A stretch of 52,666 bases of DNA from an uncultured Ruminococcus sp. (GCA_902787825.1 CADAHS010000014.1:1-52666), one strand, 5' to 3'. Positions 16,271-26,514 are shown, counted from the first letter of the stretch. Translations and numbers: made by a program. The notes: generated by a model from the sequence alone, not told the origin.

Positions 16271-17722
16271 CTATACGGACAGCTTGTCTATGCCCTTATT
16301 TATCCTGTCCAGCGTGTCCTGCTTGCCAATGATGTATGCTATCTCGACTCCGCCGCCGGGTGTGGACTGCTTGCCTGAAAGCGCTACTCTCAGCGGCCAC
16401 AGAACAATGCCGTTTTTAACGCCCATCTTCTCAATAAGTCCGAACAATGCGTCATGTATGCCGTCGATGCTCCAGTCATCAAGCGCTTCAAGCACAGGCA
16501 GCACAGCTTTCAGCGACTCCAGTGAGTTTTCAAGGTTAGTCTTCATCTTCTTGTGACAGTACATCTCTTTGTCGTATTCAGGCAAAGCATCAATGAAATC
16601 CACCATTTCGGGAATATCTGTGAAAACCTCTGTTCTTGCCTGCAAAAGCGATGCAACATACTCAACATCAACATCTTGTCTGTGTACCGCCTGCTTTATA
16701 TAGGGTATCGCATACTCTGCAAACTTTTCAGGTGTCAGAGCTTTGATATACTTTGCGTTGATCGCTTTGAGCTTGAGCGGGTCAAAAATCGCCGGCGCCT
16801 TTGAAAGCCCGTGAATATCAAATTCCTTAACAAGCTCCTCAAGCGAATAGATCTCGTTCTCACCCTTTGGCGCCCAGCCAAGCAGTGCGATATAATTCAG
16901 CACAGCCTCCTTGAGATAGCCCTTTTGTATAAGATCCTGGAACGAAGCATCTCCGTCACGCTTTGAAAGCTTATGCTGCTTGTCTTTCATTATATGCTCA
17001 ACGTGTATGTATGTCGGCACTTCCCAGCCGAACGCCTTATAAAGCAGCTCGTACTTGGGAGCAGAGGAAAGATACTCGTTTCCTCTTACAACGTGAGTTA
17101 TACCCATAAGGTGGTCGTCCACAACATTTGCAAAATTATATGTCGGCATTCCGTCTGTCTTGATAAGGATCTGATCCTCCAGCTCACAGCAGTCGACCGT
17201 TATATCTCCGTAAAGCTCGTCGTGAAAAGTCACCTGACCCTCCTTGGGCATTTTCTGTCTGATGACATACGGCGTACCCGCTTCAAGCTTTGCCTTGACC
17301 TCTTCTTTTGAAAGGTCACGGCAGTGCCTGTCATAGCTGTACGTTTTGCCCTGTGCCTCAAGCTCAGCTTTCAGACCGTCAAGCCTTTGCTTATCGCAAA
17401 AGCAATAGTAAGCCTCGCCTTTTTCAACAAGCTCCTGAGCGTACTTTTTGAACATTCCCATTCTTTCAGACTGGATATACGGACCCACAGGACCGCCGAT
17501 ATCCGGACCCTCGTCCCAGTTCAATCCGACATCTTTGAGAGTTTTGTAGATAACATCAGTCGCACCCTCAACATATCTTTCCTGATCGGTATCCTCGATA
17601 CGCAGGATAAAATCGCCGCCGTTCTGCTTTGCGATAAGATATGCAAACAGTGCTGTCCTGAGGTTTCCGATATGCATATATCCCGTTGGTGACGGTGCAA
17701 ATCTTGTTCTGACTTTATTCAT
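16271..17722 (-). CDS. gltX: glutamyl-tRNA synthetase
   Basis: Charges tRNA-Glu with glutamate. The 483-aa class I synthetase has the HIGH-type motif PSPTGYMHIGN at residues 10-20, the KMSKS-type motif KLSKRDGD at about 250, and a C-terminal helical anticodon-binding domain. It has the length of bacterial GluRS. Whether it also charges tRNA-Gln (non-discriminating) cannot be told from the sequence here. It follows ribF by 15 bases at the end of the rimP-ribF operon. Confidence 0.97.
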   Translation of the reverse strand: MNKVRTRFAPSPTGYMHIGNLRTALFAYLIAKQNGGDFILRIEDTDQERYVEGATDVIYKTLKDVGLNWDEGPDIGGPVGPYIQSERMGMFKKYAQELVEKGEAYYCFCDKQRLDGLKAELEAQGKTYSYDRHCRDLSKEEVKAKLEAGTPYVIRQKMPKEGQVTFHDELYGDITVDCCELEDQILIKTDGMPTYNFANVVDDHLMGITHVVRGNEYLSSAPKYELLYKAFGWEVPTYIHVEHIMKDKQHKLSKRDGDASFQDLIQKGYLKEAVLNYIALLGWAPKGENEIYSLEELVKEFDIHGLSKAPAIFDPLKLKAINAKYIKALTPEKFAEYAIPYIKQAVHRQDVDVEYVASLLQARTEVFTDIPEMVDFIDALPEYDKEMYCHKKMKTNLENSLESLKAVLPVLEALDDWSIDGIHDALFGLIEKMGVKNGIVLWPLRVALSGKQSTPGGGVEIAYIIGKQDTLDRINKGIDKLSV

Positions 17723-17737
17723 CGATATCCGTTCCTT

Positions 17738-18676
17738 TCATATGGCTTCGGTGCAAAGCTTTGCGTGCGCAAAATACTCTGCCGCCTGCCTGGTATCCTT
17801 ATCTATCTGCTCTTTGAGCATTTCAACGCTGTCGAATTTTTTTTCGGCTCTGAGAAATCTGTCGAAGTACACCTTTACCGTTTTGCCGTAAAGGTCGCCC
17901 TCAAATCCGATTATATACGTTTCCGCCAGCGGTGTGGTCTGCTTATTGAAGGTCGGCTTCACTCCGACATTTGTCACTGCACCATACTGTCTGCCTTCCA
18001 CACAGGCTCTTGTGCAGTAAACTCCGAACTTGGGGATTATCTGTCCCTGCGGTATCTGCTGGTTTATCGTCGGATGCTCAAGCGTCCTTGCTATGCGCTG
18101 TCCCGGGACCACAGGAAGCTCCATAAAAAATGTGTATCCCAGCATCTCGTTGACCATATCCATCTCGCCAAAGCGTATCGCACTTCTGATAACGGTCGAG
18201 CTTATAACGCCGTTTGCATCGCAAAGCTGTCTTATGACATCGACCTTTATACCGTATTTTTCTCCAAGCTCCCGCAGTGTGTCACAGTCGCCCTTTGCTC
18301 CGCTTCCGAAGCGAAAATCCGTCCCGCAGACGGCTCTTTCGCAGTTGAGCTTGTCCTTGAGCACCTTTTTCACAAAGTCCTCGCACGACATCTGCTTATA
18401 ATCTGAAAATGCAGGTGAAAACAGATACTCGACTCCGAGCTTTTCAAAGCATTTATGTTTACATCGGTCGGTAAGTATCATTTCTATTTTTCCGTCGTGC
18501 CCTTTGGTAGTTACCGTGTCGGTAGCAAAGGTGAACACCGCCGGCTTCAAGCCTGATTTTCTGTACTCACAGGCTTTGCCGATGACGAGCTGATGACCCC
18601 TGTGCACGCCGTCGAAAAGCCCCAGTGCCACCGCCGTTTTTTCGGCAATTCTCTCATTATCTTCAAGGTATTTCAA
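17738..18676 (-). CDS. ribF: bifunctional riboflavin kinase / FAD synthetase
   Basis: Converts riboflavin to FMN and then FAD in the cytosol. The 312-aa product has an N-terminal nucleotidyltransferase domain (ALGLFDGVHRGHQ, about 17-29; the HxGH-like nucleotide-binding motif) and a C-terminal kinase domain (GVYCTRACVEGRQYGAVTNVGVKPTF). The start is a TTG at 18676 with GGGGGT six bases upstream; the nearby ATG is out of frame. It lies between the NUDIX gene and gltX. Confidence 0.95.
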   Translation of the reverse strand: MKYLEDNERIAEKTAVALGLFDGVHRGHQLVIGKACEYRKSGLKPAVFTFATDTVTTKGHDGKIEMILTDRCKHKCFEKLGVEYLFSPAFSDYKQMSCEDFVKKVLKDKLNCERAVCGTDFRFGSGAKGDCDTLRELGEKYGIKVDVIRQLCDANGVISSTVIRSAIRFGEMDMVNEMLGYTFFMELPVVPGQRIARTLEHPTINQQIPQGQIIPKFGVYCTRACVEGRQYGAVTNVGVKPTFNKQTTPLAETYIIGFEGDLYGKTVKVYFDRFLRAEKKFDSVEMLKEQIDKDTRQAAEYFAHAKLCTEAI

Positions 18677-18692
18677 ACCATTACCCCCATGC

Positions 18693-19511
18693 TCACCTCT
18701 GTGAGCTTTTGAAAGCCCACATCATCTCACCGGTAAGGCTTATTCCGCCGGGCTGTGCGGGAACGTCCTCACGCTTTACCCACACCGCTTCTGACAGTTC
18801 GGAAGCATCCATTTTTATTTCCCGTGAGCCGCTGACCTTTGCAAAATAGCCTATCAGCAAATTCTGCGCAAAGCCCCACGGTTGGGTCGCAAAATACTCA
18901 AGATCGGTTATTTCCAGACCCGTCTCCTCCATAGCTTCACGCTTTGCTGCCGCTTCGGCAGACTCGCCCATTTCCACAAAGCCAGCCACAAGGGCGTACT
19001 TTTTATACTCCCTGCCTGCATATCTTGTCAGCAGGATACTGTCGTTTTTCTCGTCGATTATACCAAGTATCACCGCAGGAGAAAGCTTTGGATAGACCTC
19101 ATTTTTGCAGTCTGTGCAGACCATACAGCGTTTTTGCGGCGAATGTTCAAGCCTTGCTCCGCACACGCTGCAAAACCTGTTCTCACAATGGAAGCAATAA
19201 TAATGGTAGCCTGTCACCACCGCATACTGCTCGTCATCTGCTTCAACGTATCTTATCCTGTCAAGCGGTTCAAAGCCAAAGCCTTTTGCCGAGGCTTTTT
19301 CAAGGCAAAGAAAATATCTTGTGCCGTCGGCTTTGAATATAAAAACATTTCTGACCTTGTGGTCAAGCTCACACATCTGCGGCAGGACTGCCTTATTATC
19401 GTCTATACGAACGAGCACACTTCTGCCGTCAAAGCAAAGCACGCTGTCGCTGTCACCTGCAGGCTCCGGATCGTACTGTATATCCACGTTTTGTGGAATA
19501 TCCTGAAACAT
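18693..19511 (-). CDS. nudC: NADH pyrophosphatase-type NUDIX hydrolase
   Basis: A 272-aa NUDIX protein, probably hydrolysing NADH or NAD-capped substrates to mononucleotides. It has an N-terminal domain, a four-Cys zinc ribbon (CFHCENRFCSVCG ... CMVCTDC, about residues 115-150) and a complete Nudix box GFVEMGESAEAAAKREAMEE followed by TGLEI. The combination of zinc ribbon and Nudix box is that of NudC. The ATG follows AGGTGATATT. It is inserted between truB and ribF, genes that are usually adjacent in Firmicutes. Confidence 0.9.
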   Translation of the reverse strand: MFQDIPQNVDIQYDPEPAGDSDSVLCFDGRSVLVRIDDNKAVLPQMCELDHKVRNVFIFKADGTRYFLCLEKASAKGFGFEPLDRIRYVEADDEQYAVVTGYHYYCFHCENRFCSVCGARLEHSPQKRCMVCTDCKNEVYPKLSPAVILGIIDEKNDSILLTRYAGREYKKYALVAGFVEMGESAEAAAKREAMEETGLEITDLEYFATQPWGFAQNLLIGYFAKVSGSREIKMDASELSEAVWVKREDVPAQPGGISLTGEMMWAFKSSQR

Positions 19512-19519
19512 AATATCAC

Positions 19520-20428
19520 CTAAAAGAAATTCTTGAAGCTGCGAAAAAGCTCGCCTTCATATCTGCCAAGCCCTAAGAATCCACCGTCTGACCCAAAGAC
19601 ACGGTATATTCCGCCGCTGTTTCCCAACGGTGCTTTCACCTGTCGTGAATGGAGCTTGACTCCGTTTTTATAAAGAGCTGTCAGCCTTTCATCAAGTCTG
19701 ACATCGTCATAAAGTTCAAACGCTTTCTGAACAGGCATAACTATCTCTGAGAGCCTGCCCTGTTCACAGATCTGAGTGATCTGCTCTATCGTATGGCAAT
19801 GCTTTATATCAAAACCGCCTGAATACGTTCTGACAAGGCTGGTCATAACTCCGCCGGTACCGAGCCTGTTACCGATATCGTCAATGATCGTTCGCACATA
19901 AGTACCTTTTTCGCAGGAGATCTTCATCTCTCCCTGCTGAGTACATTCATCAAAACTGAGTATCCCGATGCTGTGCACAACACATTTCCTTGGCGTTCTC
20001 TCAACGGTCCTACCCTCACGAGCGAGCTGATAGAGCCGTTTTCCGTCCACCTTGACAGCTGAATACATCGGCGGGAGCTGGGTTATCTCCCCTTCAAACT
20101 CCGCTTTTATGCTTTCAAGCTGAGACCGTGTGACATTTGCCGGCTTTTGTTCAAGCACCTCACCGGTAATATCAAGCGTATCGGTAACGATGCCCAGACG
20201 AAATCCTGCTATGTATTCTTTTTTTGTATCGGGCAGAATATCGCAGGCTTTTGTAGCCTTTCCCACAAAGACCGGAAGGACTCCATGTGCCATTGGGTCA
20301 AGCGTACCTGCGTGTCCCAGACGCTTTATTTTCAGCACACCTCGCAGCTTTGCAACGACATCGAACGATGTCCAGCCCTGCGGTTTGTTCACAGGCAATA
20401 TGCCTGCTATGTTCTCGTTTTGCATCAT
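19520..20428 (-). CDS. truB: tRNA pseudouridine(55) synthase
   Basis: Makes pseudouridine 55 in the T-arm of tRNAs. The 302-aa product has the catalytic Asp in HAGTLDPMAHGVLP (D44), the NKPQGWTSFDVV opening, and EKGTYVRTIIDDIG. Adjacent ATGs at 20428 and 20425 are both possible starts; no good ribosome binding site is visible and translation probably couples to the nrnA stop about 10 bases upstream. Confidence 0.96.
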   Translation of the reverse strand: MMQNENIAGILPVNKPQGWTSFDVVAKLRGVLKIKRLGHAGTLDPMAHGVLPVFVGKATKACDILPDTKKEYIAGFRLGIVTDTLDITGEVLEQKPANVTRSQLESIKAEFEGEITQLPPMYSAVKVDGKRLYQLAREGRTVERTPRKCVVHSIGILSFDECTQQGEMKISCEKGTYVRTIIDDIGNRLGTGGVMTSLVRTYSGGFDIKHCHTIEQITQICEQGRLSEIVMPVQKAFELYDDVRLDERLTALYKNGVKLHSRQVKAPLGNSGGIYRVFGSDGGFLGLGRYEGELFRSFKNFF

Positions 20429-20437
20429 ATCATCATA

Positions 20438-21385
20438 TCAGCCAAACAGCTTTTCCACGCCGTCAAGCAGCCTTTTGCGTACATCTTCCAGCGTTCCCTG
20501 CATCTCGCAGCCTGCGGCTCTGATATGTCCGCCGCCGCCGAACTGCTGGCAGAACTCGGACGCATTGAGCTTATCTGTTGTTCTGACCGATATCTTATAG
20601 TAGTCGGTATGTCTTTCCTTGACAGTTATGCCGATGTCCACGCCCTCGACTGAAAGGGGTATTGATGCAAGGCCGTCAAACTCCGACTGGTCAACGCCGC
20701 ACTCTGCCATCAGCTTCCTTGTAAGCACTATCATTGAGCATCTGCCATCAAAATAGTAATTCATATTGCTGATGACCTTCTGTTCGACTTCCATTCTGCC
20801 TCTGCTCTTTACATCGAACATTTCACGGTTGATATTGGCGTAGTCGATGTTATAAGCCATAAGCTCGGCTGCAATGATATGAGCCTTTGGTGTGGTGTTT
20901 TCATACTTGAAGCAGCCTGTATCAGTGGAAATCCCGGTATAAAGGCACTTTGCTATCTGGTCAGAAAGCTTTTCGCCGCTGAGTTTTAGTATCTCATAGA
21001 TTATCATAGCTGCTGCGGAAGCCTCGCCGTCAACATAAGTCTTCTTGGCAAAATGCTTGTTTGAGATGTGATGGTCTATGCAAAGATCCACCGCACCCTC
21101 ACGCTGATACTGCAAAAGATTGCTGCCTATCAGGTTGGGATCCGCAATATCCACTGCGACTACATATTTCTCCTCAAACTCCTGCGGTCTGTATCCCTCA
21201 AACATAAAAGCGTATCTGCTTGGCAGCTGGTCACTGTTGAGCACATTTGCGTGCTTTCCTATCCCACGCAGAAAATAGCACAGTGCAAATCCCGAGCCGA
21301 GCGTATCTCCGTCGGGGCTTTTGTGAGTTAGTATTGTATAATTATCGTTAGTTAGGAAAATATCCAGTATTTCCTGAAAGTCCAT
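20438..21385 (-). CDS. nrnA: DHH/DHHA1 phosphoesterase (NrnA-like nanoRNase / pAp phosphatase)
   Basis: Degrades short oligoribonucleotides and, in related enzymes, 3'-phosphoadenosine 5'-phosphate. The 315-aa product starts MDFQEILDIFL; AAAGGAAG seven bases upstream supports this start over an upstream in-frame ATG at 21412. Metal-binding motifs visible are HKSPDGDTLGS, VVAVDIADP and CIDHH, and the C-terminal DHHA1 domain has FGGGGHIRAAG. Its position between rbfA and truB is classic for Firmicutes. Confidence 0.93.
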   Translation of the reverse strand: MDFQEILDIFLTNDNYTILTHKSPDGDTLGSGFALCYFLRGIGKHANVLNSDQLPSRYAFMFEGYRPQEFEEKYVVAVDIADPNLIGSNLLQYQREGAVDLCIDHHISNKHFAKKTYVDGEASAAAMIIYEILKLSGEKLSDQIAKCLYTGISTDTGCFKYENTTPKAHIIAAELMAYNIDYANINREMFDVKSRGRMEVEQKVISNMNYYFDGRCSMIVLTRKLMAECGVDQSEFDGLASIPLSVEGVDIGITVKERHTDYYKISVRTTDKLNASEFCQQFGGGGHIRAAGCEMQGTLEDVRKRLLDGVEKLFG

Positions 21386-21408
21386 ATTCTGCTTCCTTTC
21401 AAAGACGG

Positions 21409-21804
21409 TCATTCTCCGTCATCATGTTCTTCACTGTTTTGTGTCTGAGTGTCCTGCTGCGGCACGAGCTTTTTGAGCCTGCGGGTTATCTCTGCTGAAC
21501 GTTCTATTGAATTATCCGCAATAAAGCTCAGCTCCGGACACTTCTTGACCCCCAGCACCTTGGATATTTCTTTTTTTATCAATCCTTTGGCACTGTCAAG
21601 ACCCTTGACCGCTTCTTTAGCGCTTTCAATACCCTCAAAGCTTGAAATATAGACCTTGCAATAAGAGCCGTCGCTTGCCACATCACACCTTACCACGGTC
21701 AGCATCATTCCGCCGTGCAGGCGAGGGTCTTTAAGCTCTCTTATCATACCGCAGACTATTCTTTTGATATCCTCCGACATTCTGCCTGCTTTATGTGAAG
21801 CCAA
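21409..21804 (-). CDS. rbfA: ribosome-binding factor A
   Basis: Late 30S maturation factor. The product is about 131 aa with the KH-like fold and the family segments RMSEDIKRIVCGMIRELKDPR and KVYISSFEG. An ATG at 21810 touches the GAAAGGAGA ribosome binding site, so the TTG at 21804, seven bases further, is the better start. That ribosome binding site is exactly complementary to TCTCCTTTC in the candidate small RNA at 2831-2951. Confidence 0.93.
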   Translation of the reverse strand: MASHKAGRMSEDIKRIVCGMIRELKDPRLHGGMMLTVVRCDVASDGSYCKVYISSFEGIESAKEAVKGLDSAKGLIKKEISKVLGVKKCPELSFIADNSIERSAEITRRLKKLVPQQDTQTQNSEEHDDGE

Positions 21805-21824
21805 TGTCATTCTCCTTTCGGTTT

Positions 21825-21859
21825 AGGCAGCACCGCACAACGATCGTGAGGTATTGCCT
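21825..21859. repeat. imperfect inverted repeat between infB and rbfA
   Basis: AGGCAGCACC (21825-21834) and GGTATTGCCT (21850-21859) pair with one mismatch and one G-U around a loop of 15 that contains a smaller CAC/GTG stem. There is no T-run, so it is not an obvious terminator; it may be an mRNA processing or stability element in the operon. Confidence 0.4.
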
Positions 21860-21936
21860 TAAATTATCCTGATCTGTGTATTTCTCAATAATGCTTTTCA
21901 ATAGTTATTTGTAGTTCTTTTTGAATTGAAAAAAAT

Positions 21937-24510
21937 TTAATCTCTGTACTCCTCCATGATATAGCCCTCAAAGATATCGCCTTCCTTGATATCTGAGAAC
22001 TTTTCAAGCGTGATACCACACTCGAAGTTCGCAGCGACCTCCTTGGCGTCGTCCTTGAATCTCTTGAGGCTGCTCATCTTGTCGTCTGCGATTATTATAC
22101 CATCTCTTACAACACGAATAAGGTCGTTTCTTCCGATCTTTCCGCTGAGGACATAGCAGCCTGCAACGGTTCCGACGTTGGAGATCTTATATACCTGTCT
22201 TACCTCAACTCTTGCGGTATCGACCTCTCTGAACTTAGGTGCGAGCATACCCTTCATTGCTGCGGTAAGATCCTCGATAGCGTCATAGATTATTCTGTAA
22301 AGCCTGATATCGACACCGTCCTGCTCTGCGTTCATCTTTGCAACAGGATCCGGACGAACGTTGAATCCGACGATGATAGCCTTTGAAGCGCTTGCGAGCA
22401 TTACGTCGCCCTCGGAAACTGCTCCGACTGCGCCGTGGATGACCCTGACCTTGACCTCATCATTTGAGAGCTTTTCAAGCGACTGCTTTACAGCCTCGAC
22501 CGAGCCTTGAACATCTGCCTTTACGATAACAGGCAGCTCCTTCATCTCACCCTCGCTGATCTGCTCGAACAGATTATCCAGAGTGACCTTATTATACTGG
22601 CTGAACTCAGCCTCCTTAGCCTCGTGCTTTCTCTGCTCAACAAGCTCTCTTGCGAGCTTTTCGTCTGCAACGGCATTGAACACGTCGCCTGCGCTTGGGA
22701 CCTCGCCCAGACCGGTTATCTCAACAGGTGTTGACGGTCCTGCTTCGGATATAGCTCTGCCCTTGTCGTCGGTCATTGTTCTTATTCTTCCGACAGATGT
22801 GCCGGCGATGATTATATCGCCTGATCTGAGAGTACCGTTCTGTACAAGCAGTGTAGCCACAGGACCCTTGCCCTTATCAAGTCTTGCCTCGATAACAGTA
22901 CCCTTTGCAAGCTTATCCGGGTTAGCTTTAAGCTCCTTGACCTCGGCAACGAGCAGGATATTTTCAAGCAGGTCGTCGATACCCATACCTGTCTTTGCGG
23001 AAACAGGCACAGCGATAACGTCGCCGCCCCACTCCTCGACAACGAGGTCATGCTCGGTGAGCTGCTGCTTGATCCTGTCCGGATCTGCGGTATCCTTATC
23101 CATTTTATTTATAGCAACGATTATTGATACGCCTGCTGCCTTAGCGTGGTTGATAGACTCTACGGTCTGAGGCATGATTCCGTCATCTGCTGCGACAACG
23201 AGTATAGCGATATCAGTGATATTCGCTCCTCTTGCTCTCATTGCTGTGAACGCCTCGTGACCCGGGGTATCAAGGAACGTTATCTTCTGGCCCTTATAGT
23301 TCACCTGATATGCGCCGATATGCTGTGTGATTCCGCCTGCCTCGCCATCGGTAACGTGGGCATTTCTGATCCTGTCAAGTATAGATGTCTTACCATGGTC
23401 AACGTGACCCATAACAACGACAACAGGGCATCTTGGCTTGAGATCCTCTGCCTTGTCCTCATCGTCAACGATAAGTCTTTCCTCGATAGTTACAACGACT
23501 TCCTTCTCTACCTTTGCGCCCAGCTCGTCTGCAACGATAGCTGCTGTATCAAAGTCAACGACCTCATTTATACCTGCCATTACGCCAAGTCCCATGAGTT
23601 TTTTGATAACAACAGATGCGGTAACTTTAAGCCTTGAAGCAAGCTCCGAAACTACGATCTCGTCAGGTATCATTACCTTGAGCTGCTGCTTTCTTGCTCT
23701 TTCAAGCTCAAGTCTGCGCAGCTTCTCTGCCTCGGTCTCTCTCTTGTGGGAGAACTGCTGCTTCTTATGCTGCTGAGATTTCTGAACGAGCTTCTGCTTC
23801 TTTGCCTGATTGTCCTTGGTTCTGTTATGCTTTGTATTTGCAAGATTATCGTACTTCTCGTTATACTTATCAAGCTCTACATAACTTCCTCTTGTGTCGA
23901 TGGTAGTAGTTTTTGAGTAGCTGCTCTCGTCGTCCGAAGAGAGGGTATAACCCTTGTCGTCCTTAGACGCACTTCCGCCGAAGCCGAGCTGTGTTCTTAC
24001 ACCATAATCCTTTTTCTTAGCAGGCTCGTGCTTTTTGTCTGACTTCTTTGACTTTTTCTCAGTCTTGGCCTCGACCGGCTTAGGCTCAGCCTTTGCTTCC
24101 GGTTTTGCATCAGCCTTTGGCTCCGGTTTAGCGTCAGCCTTTGGCTCCGGTTTAGCGTCAGCCCTTGCCTCAGGCTTTGCTTCAGCTTTTACTTCTGCCT
24201 TTTCCTCGGTTTTCGGTTCTTCGGTCTTAGCAGCAGCTTTCTTAGTCGTTTTCTTCTCCTTAGGCTCCGTCTTCTTCTCGCCCTCTGGTCTTACATTATT
24301 AGCGAAATACTCGTTGAAATTTTCCACCTGATTTTTCTGGGTGAAATATTCAAGCACATACCCTACCTCCTCAGGCAGCAGCGACGCCTGAGTTTTTCTG
24401 GTCTCTCCATCATATGTTTCAAGGCACTTAACTATATCCGTATTGGCTACATTAAGATCCTTTGCAAGCTCACCGAGCTTAGTTTTGGTTATCTTCTTTT
24501 CCATAGGCAA
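21937..24510 (-). CDS. infB: translation initiation factor IF-2
   Basis: GTPase that places initiator tRNA on the 30S subunit and promotes subunit joining. The 857-aa product has an N-terminal IF2-N helical domain, a long low-complexity linker, a second IF2-N domain ([23 protein letters not shown]), then the G domain with [21 protein letters not shown] and SAKTG, and C-terminal domains. The linker holds Lys-Pro-Glu-Ala and Ala-Asp-Ala-Lys-Pro-Glu-Pro repeats, near-identical in DNA around 24080-24220. AGGAGG is six bases before TTG at 24510 and twelve before ATG at 24504; the TTG start is favoured. Confidence 0.97.
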   Translation of the reverse strand: MPMEKKITKTKLGELAKDLNVANTDIVKCLETYDGETRKTQASLLPEEVGYVLEYFTQKNQVENFNEYFANNVRPEGEKKTEPKEKKTTKKAAAKTEEPKTEEKAEVKAEAKPEARADAKPEPKADAKPEPKADAKPEAKAEPKPVEAKTEKKSKKSDKKHEPAKKKDYGVRTQLGFGGSASKDDKGYTLSSDDESSYSKTTTIDTRGSYVELDKYNEKYDNLANTKHNRTKDNQAKKQKLVQKSQQHKKQQFSHKRETEAEKLRRLELERARKQQLKVMIPDEIVVSELASRLKVTASVVIKKLMGLGVMAGINEVVDFDTAAIVADELGAKVEKEVVVTIEERLIVDDEDKAEDLKPRCPVVVVMGHVDHGKTSILDRIRNAHVTDGEAGGITQHIGAYQVNYKGQKITFLDTPGHEAFTAMRARGANITDIAILVVAADDGIMPQTVESINHAKAAGVSIIVAINKMDKDTADPDRIKQQLTEHDLVVEEWGGDVIAVPVSAKTGMGIDDLLENILLVAEVKELKANPDKLAKGTVIEARLDKGKGPVATLLVQNGTLRSGDIIIAGTSVGRIRTMTDDKGRAISEAGPSTPVEITGLGEVPSAGDVFNAVADEKLARELVEQRKHEAKEAEFSQYNKVTLDNLFEQISEGEMKELPVIVKADVQGSVEAVKQSLEKLSNDEVKVRVIHGAVGAVSEGDVMLASASKAIIVGFNVRPDPVAKMNAEQDGVDIRLYRIIYDAIEDLTAAMKGMLAPKFREVDTARVEVRQVYKISNVGTVAGCYVLSGKIGRNDLIRVVRDGIIIADDKMSSLKRFKDDAKEVAANFECGITLEKFSDIKEGDIFEGYIMEEYRD

Positions 24511-24553
24511 TTATGTCCTCCTTGTTTATCGCACCTTCAAGCCGTGCAGGCTG

Positions 24554-24886
24554 TTAAAGATCAAATTCGCTTTTATCGGTCTGTATCTGCTCCAGTCCCT
24601 TTGAGCAGGACTTTGCAAAGCCCGCATCGGTCATTGCCATTATCCCGAGCTTTTTGCCCAGACTGTACCATATATCGTCCATGGTCATATCCAATCTGTA
24701 CAGCGGGATATCGTTCTTTGCACACACAAACCGTGCTTCTTTCAGGGACTTTTCGGAAATGTCCGTTGCTGTGAACACTGCCTTGGCTTCCCTGATATTG
24801 CAGGACTGTTTTACCATATCCATTCCCATGACCAGCTTTCCTGCTTTTCTGCACATGGTCAGGGTGCCTGATTTATTACTGTTCAT
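24554..24886 (-). CDS. ylxQ: L7Ae-family RNA-binding protein YlxQ
   Basis: A 110-aa protein with the L7Ae/L30e kink-turn-binding fold: GTLTMCRKAGKLVMGMDMV, then AKAVFTATDISEKSLKE. The start is the ATG at 24886, which overlaps the end of ylxR by 11 bases and has GGAG eight bases upstream. It is a standard member of the nusA-infB operon. The natural RNA partner is not established from sequence. Confidence 0.9.
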   Translation of the reverse strand: MNSNKSGTLTMCRKAGKLVMGMDMVKQSCNIREAKAVFTATDISEKSLKEARFVCAKNDIPLYRLDMTMDDIWYSLGKKLGIMAMTDAGFAKSCSKGLEQIQTDKSEFDL

Positions 24887-25127
24887 TTGCAAGCTCCGCT
24901 TCCAGCTGGGCAACTATCTCGTCGCTCACCTTTATTCGTTTTGACTTGCCTGCTTTTTTCAGGCACTGTGTATCTCTGCATATATATGCGCCTCTTCCGG
25001 CTTTCTTACCTGTGGGGTCAACACTTACGTTTCCCTCGCTGTCGGTAACTATTCTGATAAGCTCCTTTTTGGGCTTCATCTCACCGCAGCCGACGCACAT
25101 TCTCATAGGTATCTTTTTTGTTTTCAT
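24876..25127 (-). CDS. ylxR: YlxR/RnpM family nucleic-acid-binding protein
   Basis: An 83-aa protein of the DUF448 family with RMCVGCGEMKPKKELIRIV and GRGAYICRDTQCLKKA, the two hallmark blocks. Family members bind RNA, and one has been reported to modulate RNase P. It begins 3 bases after nusA and overlaps ylxQ, so the cluster is translationally coupled. Confidence 0.93.
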   Translation of the reverse strand: MKTKKIPMRMCVGCGEMKPKKELIRIVTDSEGNVSVDPTGKKAGRGAYICRDTQCLKKAGKSKRIKVSDEIVAQLEAELANEQ

Positions 25128-25130
25128 ACC

Positions 25131-26210
25131 TTATTCCTCTTCATTAACAGGTATCTCCGGCAGAATATCTATCTTGTAGCCCGTAAGACCTGCCGCAAGC
25201 TTAGCGTTCTGTCCCTTGTTTCCGATAGCCAGCGACAGCTGATTGTTTGGAACGATGACCTGACATCTCTTCTGGACCTTATCGCCCTCTACCAGATCCT
25301 CAAGCAGATCGACTCTGATGACCTCAGCAGGTGCGAGCGACTTTGCGATGAACTCCGCAGGATCGTCGCTGTAAGTGATAACGTCGATCTTCTCACCACG
25401 CAGCTCATTTACGACTGCGGTGATCCTTGACTTTCTCGGTCCAATGCAGGCGCCGACCGCATCAACATTAGGATCTTTAGAGATGACTGCGATCTTGCTT
25501 CTTGCTCCTGCTACTCTGGAAATAGCCTTTATCTCAACTGTTCCGTCTGCTATCTCCGGGACCTCGATCTCAAACAGTCTTTTCACAAATTCCCTCTGTG
25601 TTCTTGATATTCTGATAACAGGCTGTCTTTTCTCTGAATTTGCGATACCTGCGACATAGACCTTTATCATATCTCCTGCTTTGAGCGTTTCACCCGGTAT
25701 CTGCTCTTTTCTTACAAAATAGACCTCATTCTTGTCGATAGTAACTATCGCATTGAGCGTTACAGGCTCGACCTTCTGAACGACTGCCGAAACGACCTCA
25801 CGCTCCTTATCCTGATACTGCTCGATCAGCCTTGCCTTTTCGTAGTCCTTGATATCGTGCTTTATCGACTGCTTGGCATTCTGTGCGGCAACCCTGCCGA
25901 ATCTTGCCGGGTCAAGCGGGATATCCACCCAGTCGCCTACGATCACATTGGGGTCAAACATTCTTGCTTCCTCCAGCCAGATCTCGTTATCCGGGTCGTC
26001 AACATACTTAACGTCCATGACCTCTTTTTGAAGCTTCATCTCAAATTTATTCTGCTCCGGGTCGATGTCCACCACGATATGCTCGCACATCGGGTAATCC
26101 TTCTTGATCGCTTTCATGATACCCTGCTTTATCTTTTCGATAAGCACGTCTTTTTCAATATGATTTTCCTGTTCCAATGCACTGAGTGCGTCAAATATTT
26201 CCTTGTTCAT
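25131..26210 (-). CDS. nusA: transcription termination/antitermination factor NusA
   Basis: RNA-polymerase-associated factor controlling pausing and termination. The 359-aa protein has the N-terminal RNAP-binding domain, the S1 domain (PGETLKAGDMIKVYVAGI) and two KH domains (VGACIGPRKSRI; SLAIGNKGQNAKLAA). It lacks the C-terminal acidic repeats of enterobacteria, as usual in Firmicutes. The ribosome binding site TAGGA is close to the ATG. The gap from rimP is 328 bases and holds a dispersed repeat, which is unusual for this operon. Confidence 0.97.
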   Translation of the reverse strand: MNKEIFDALSALEQENHIEKDVLIEKIKQGIMKAIKKDYPMCEHIVVDIDPEQNKFEMKLQKEVMDVKYVDDPDNEIWLEEARMFDPNVIVGDWVDIPLDPARFGRVAAQNAKQSIKHDIKDYEKARLIEQYQDKEREVVSAVVQKVEPVTLNAIVTIDKNEVYFVRKEQIPGETLKAGDMIKVYVAGIANSEKRQPVIRISRTQREFVKRLFEIEVPEIADGTVEIKAISRVAGARSKIAVISKDPNVDAVGACIGPRKSRITAVVNELRGEKIDVITYSDDPAEFIAKSLAPAEVIRVDLLEDLVEGDKVQKRCQVIVPNNQLSLAIGNKGQNAKLAAGLTGYKIDILPEIPVNEEE

Positions 26211-26414
26211 TTTCCTACCGATCCTTTCTGATATGGTCTGCCATATGGCTTTTTTACTTTTATTATAAGGAGCACTGCTCCATAGTTAAGATTGTTGTAT
26301 CCTGACGATAACGCCGTTTTGTATGCTGAATAATTGAGGATATCCTTTGAGCACTGTTGAAATAATTCTCTTGAAAATGAGCCTTCTTCAGATCTTCTCT
26401 CAGAACTCTCACTG

Positions 26415-26514
26415 CTTTTTCATTATCGGGGTCTTGACCCGGATAATGAAAAAGCAATAAAAGGTTTGGTGAAAGAGGGTTTGGGAGAAAACTCTTCTCC
26501 AAAAGTTGTTTCCC
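26415..26514 (+). repeat. two-hairpin dispersed repeat, copy 2, inside the rimP-nusA operon
   Basis: Hairpin 1 pairs CTTTTTCATTATC with GATAATGAAAAAG. The linker GCAATAAAAGGTTT follows, then a partly degraded hairpin 2 (GGGAGAAAACTCTTCTCC ... TTGTTTCCC). It fills much of the 328-base gap 26211-26538 between rimP and nusA; no gene is supported there. A spurious reading frame runs through it. Confidence 0.85.
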
